NCBI GenBank assembly: GCA_002021875.1
Contig: CP018627.1
Span: 4,278,001-4,342,000, forward strand
Reading direction: 5' to 3'
Length of the DNA: 64,000 bases
Source of the DNA: Streptomyces hygroscopicus
GTDB taxonomy: Bacteria; Actinomycetota; Actinomycetes; Streptomycetales; Streptomycetaceae
This document shows, piece by piece, positions 62,469 to 64,000 of the stretch; position 1 is the first letter of the stretch, and each line of letters begins with the position of its first letter. Position numbers and translations under genes: made by a program. The notes below the pieces were generated by a model that worked only from the letters and a program-made list of their open reading frames with translations, made no database searches and was not told where the DNA came from.

Positions 62469-64000
62469 TCACGTCCGGGTACGGGCGAGTCCGTTGCGCT
62501 GGTCGGGGAGAGGCATCCGGCCGCTGCCGCGCGCGACCGGGGCCGACGGCGGCGCGGGCCGGGGCGGGGCGACGGCGCCGGGTCCGCTGGGCTGGAGGCC
62601 GAAGGTGGTGAACGCGGTACGCGACGGGAGCGGGTAGACGGGTGTGGCGGCCAGCGAGTTGAGGATGACGGCGGAGCGCCAGGCGGCGAGGCCGAGGTCG
62701 GGGGTGCCGACGCCATGGGTGTGGCGCTCGGCGTTCTGGACGTACACCGAGCCCTTGATCATGGGGTCGAGGACGAGTCGGTGGTCGGCGTCGATGCGGG
62801 GGCGCTCGGAGGCGTCCCGGCGGATGTAGGGGTCGAGGGCGGCGAGCAGGGTGTCGACGCGGCGCTCGCGGTAGCCGGTGGCGAGGACGACGGCCTCGGT
62901 GGTGTGGCGGGTGCGGGTGCCCTGCTCGGTGTGTTCCAGGTGGAGTTCGAGGCGGGCGGCGGCGATACGGCCCGCGGTGCGGACGGTGACGCCGGGGGTG
63001 AGGGCGACGCCGGGCCAGCCGCCGCCGTGCTGGGCTCGGCGGTAGAGCTCGTGGTGGATGGCGGTGATGGTCTCGTGGGCGATGCCCTTGTAGAGCTGCC
63101 ACTGGCCGGGGAGGAGCTGGTCGCGTACGGCTTCGGGGAGGGCGTGGAAGTAGCGCGTGTAGTCGGGGCTGAACTGCTCCAGGCCGAGTTTGCCGTACTC
63201 CATGGGCGCGAAGGACGGGGTACGGGCGAGCCAGTGGAGTCCTTCGGCGCCCAGCGGCCGGTGGCGCAGCAGGTCGAGGAAGACCTCGGCACCGGACTGG
63301 CCGGAGCCGACGACGGTGATGTGGCCGGTGGACAGGAGCCGTTCGCGGTGTTCGAGGTAGTCGCAGGAGTGGAGGACGGGGACGTTGGGGGCGTCGGCGA
63401 GGGGGCGCAGGGGTTCGGGGACGTACGGTTCGGTGCCGACGCCGAGGACGATGTTGCGGGCGTAGGCGCGGCCGAGGCCCCTGCTGTCCTCGTCGGCCCC
63501 GGTGGGGTGGGGCGCGTGGGCGTCGTCGGCCGGGCCGCCGAGGCGGGTGAAGTCGATTTCGAACAGCTCGTATTCGTGGTCCCAGCGGACGGCGTCGACG
63601 CGGTGGTCGAAGTGGAGTCCGGGGAGCTGTTGGCTGACCCAGCGGCAGTAGGCGTCGTATTCGGCGCGCTCGATGTGGAAGCGCTCGGCGACGTAGAAGG
63701 GGAAGAGCCGCTCATGGGCCTTGAGGTACTGGAGGAAGGTCCAGGGGCTGCCGGGGTCGGCGAGGGTGACCAGGTCCGCGAGGAAGGGGACTTGGATGGT
63801 GGCGCCGTCGATGAGCAGGCCGGGGTGCCAGTGGAAGGCGGGCCGCTGTTCGTAGCAGGCGGTGCGCAGGGCGGGGACGCCGTGGGCGAGGGCGGCGAGG
63901 GAGAGGTTGAACGGGCCGATGCCGATACCGGCCAGGTCCAGGGGCCGGTCGACGCCGGGGGCGGACCCGGCGGCGGGGGCGGGATCGGCGGCGGGGGCGG
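62469..64000 (-). CDS. Lysine N6-hydroxylase/ornithine N5-oxygenase family protein (5' end beyond right edge)
   Basis: The frame stays open from the stop at 62469 to the last base, about 510 codons, with the N-terminus outside. After an Ala/Pro-rich lead comes the FAD motif LAGIGIGPFNLSLAALA, then HWHPGLLIDGATIQVPFLADLV, the NADPH-binding motif HITVVGSGQSGAEVFLDLL, EYGKLGLEQFSPDY and the closing ATGYRE. These are the marks of flavin N-hydroxylating monooxygenases that make hydroxamates for siderophores. Whether it acts on lysine, ornithine or a diamine cannot be told. A siderophore gene cluster probably continues to the right of the window. Confidence 0.9.
   Translation of the reverse strand, partial: APAADPAPAAGSAPGVDRPLDLAGIGIGPFNLSLAALAHGVPALRTACYEQRPAFHWHPGLLIDGATIQVPFLADLVTLADPGSPWTFLQYLKAHERLFPFYVAERFHIERAEYDAYCRWVSQQLPGLHFDHRVDAVRWDHEYELFEIDFTRLGGPADDAHAPHPTGADEDSRGLGRAYARNIVLGVGTEPYVPEPLRPLADAPNVPVLHSCDYLEHRERLLSTGHITVVGSGQSGAEVFLDLLRHRPLGAEGLHWLARTPSFAPMEYGKLGLEQFSPDYTRYFHALPEAVRDQLLPGQWQLYKGIAHETITAIHHELYRRAQHGGGWPGVALTPGVTVRTAGRIAAARLELHLEHTEQGTRTRHTTEAVVLATGYRERRVDTLLAALDPYIRRDASERPRIDADHRLVLDPMIKGSVYVQNAERHTHGVGTPDLGLAAWRSAVILNSLAATPVYPLPSRTAFTTFGLQPSGPGAVAPPRPAPPSAPVARGSGRMPLPDQRNGLARTRT

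Overview
The window is chromosomal DNA from a Streptomyces (or very close actinomycete). It is very GC-rich, with GTG and even TTG starts beside ATG. It carries WhiA, a mycothiol-dependent enzyme family, TerD proteins, DUF4360 secreted proteins, a 44-residue SPW_0924 protein and a few rare TTA leucine codons. From memory of S. coelicolor, the order whiA - uvrC - uvrA - uvrB - rpsA - polA - liv genes - ANTAR regulator - pyk is the conserved core of the chromosome (about SCO1950 to SCO2014). I see no prophage, insertion sequence, CRISPR array or rRNA.

Layout. 1-993: secreted zinc carboxypeptidase cut by the left edge. 1237-6258 (minus): tightly coupled operon uvrC-rapZ-yvcK-whiA. 6409-9066: Rieske lipoprotein, then a LacI-type regulator translationally coupled to a PfkB sugar kinase, with two operator-like palindromes upstream. 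9143-12175: uvrA. 12406-15240: mycothiol-dependent isomerase-like protein, metallo-beta-lactamase-fold hydrolase and MHS transporter. 15331-19304 (minus): a Ter stress module: TerD, a TerD protein fused to a degenerate FtsK-like domain, and TerC behind a likely yybP-ykoY (Mn) riboswitch. 19500-21638: uvrB. 21853-25146: glycerophosphodiesterase, alkyl-DNA methyltransferase and a tandem pair of DUF4360 proteins.

25204-32719: small accessory genes (kinase-like protein, DUF1697, PemK/MazF-like toxin, FUSC transporter, ADP-ribosylglycohydrolase, two small membrane proteins, TPR protein) plus coaE and a PAC2 protein. 33007-35042: a truncated beta-helix gene running into the rpsA terminator, then rpsA. 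35411-41496: methyltransferase, HrpB helicase, a Fic/Doc-like toxin with antitoxin, a hypothetical protein, DUF3068 and SPW_0924. 41685-50038: lytic transglycosylase, polA, FdhF/YdeP-type oxidoreductase, thioesterase and a lipoprotein. 50503-56167: complete branched-chain amino-acid ABC transporter (livJHMGF). 56241-59378: ANTAR regulator, tRNA-Leu(CAA), a HTH plus LAGLIDADG protein and pyk. 59536-64000: SIMPL protein, secreted 5'-nucleotidase and an N-hydroxylating monooxygenase of siderophore type cut by the right edge.

Themes. All three excision-repair genes (uvrC, uvrA, uvrB) plus ogt and polA lie within 46 kb. Two proteins carry LAGLIDADG folds: the domesticated WhiA and a free-standing one beside a tRNA gene. 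Four genes carry in-frame TTA codons, so their translation should depend on the bldA tRNA; three of these are in signal peptides. Many genes are followed, right at the stop codon, by short imperfect tandem duplications, the least explained structural signal in the window.
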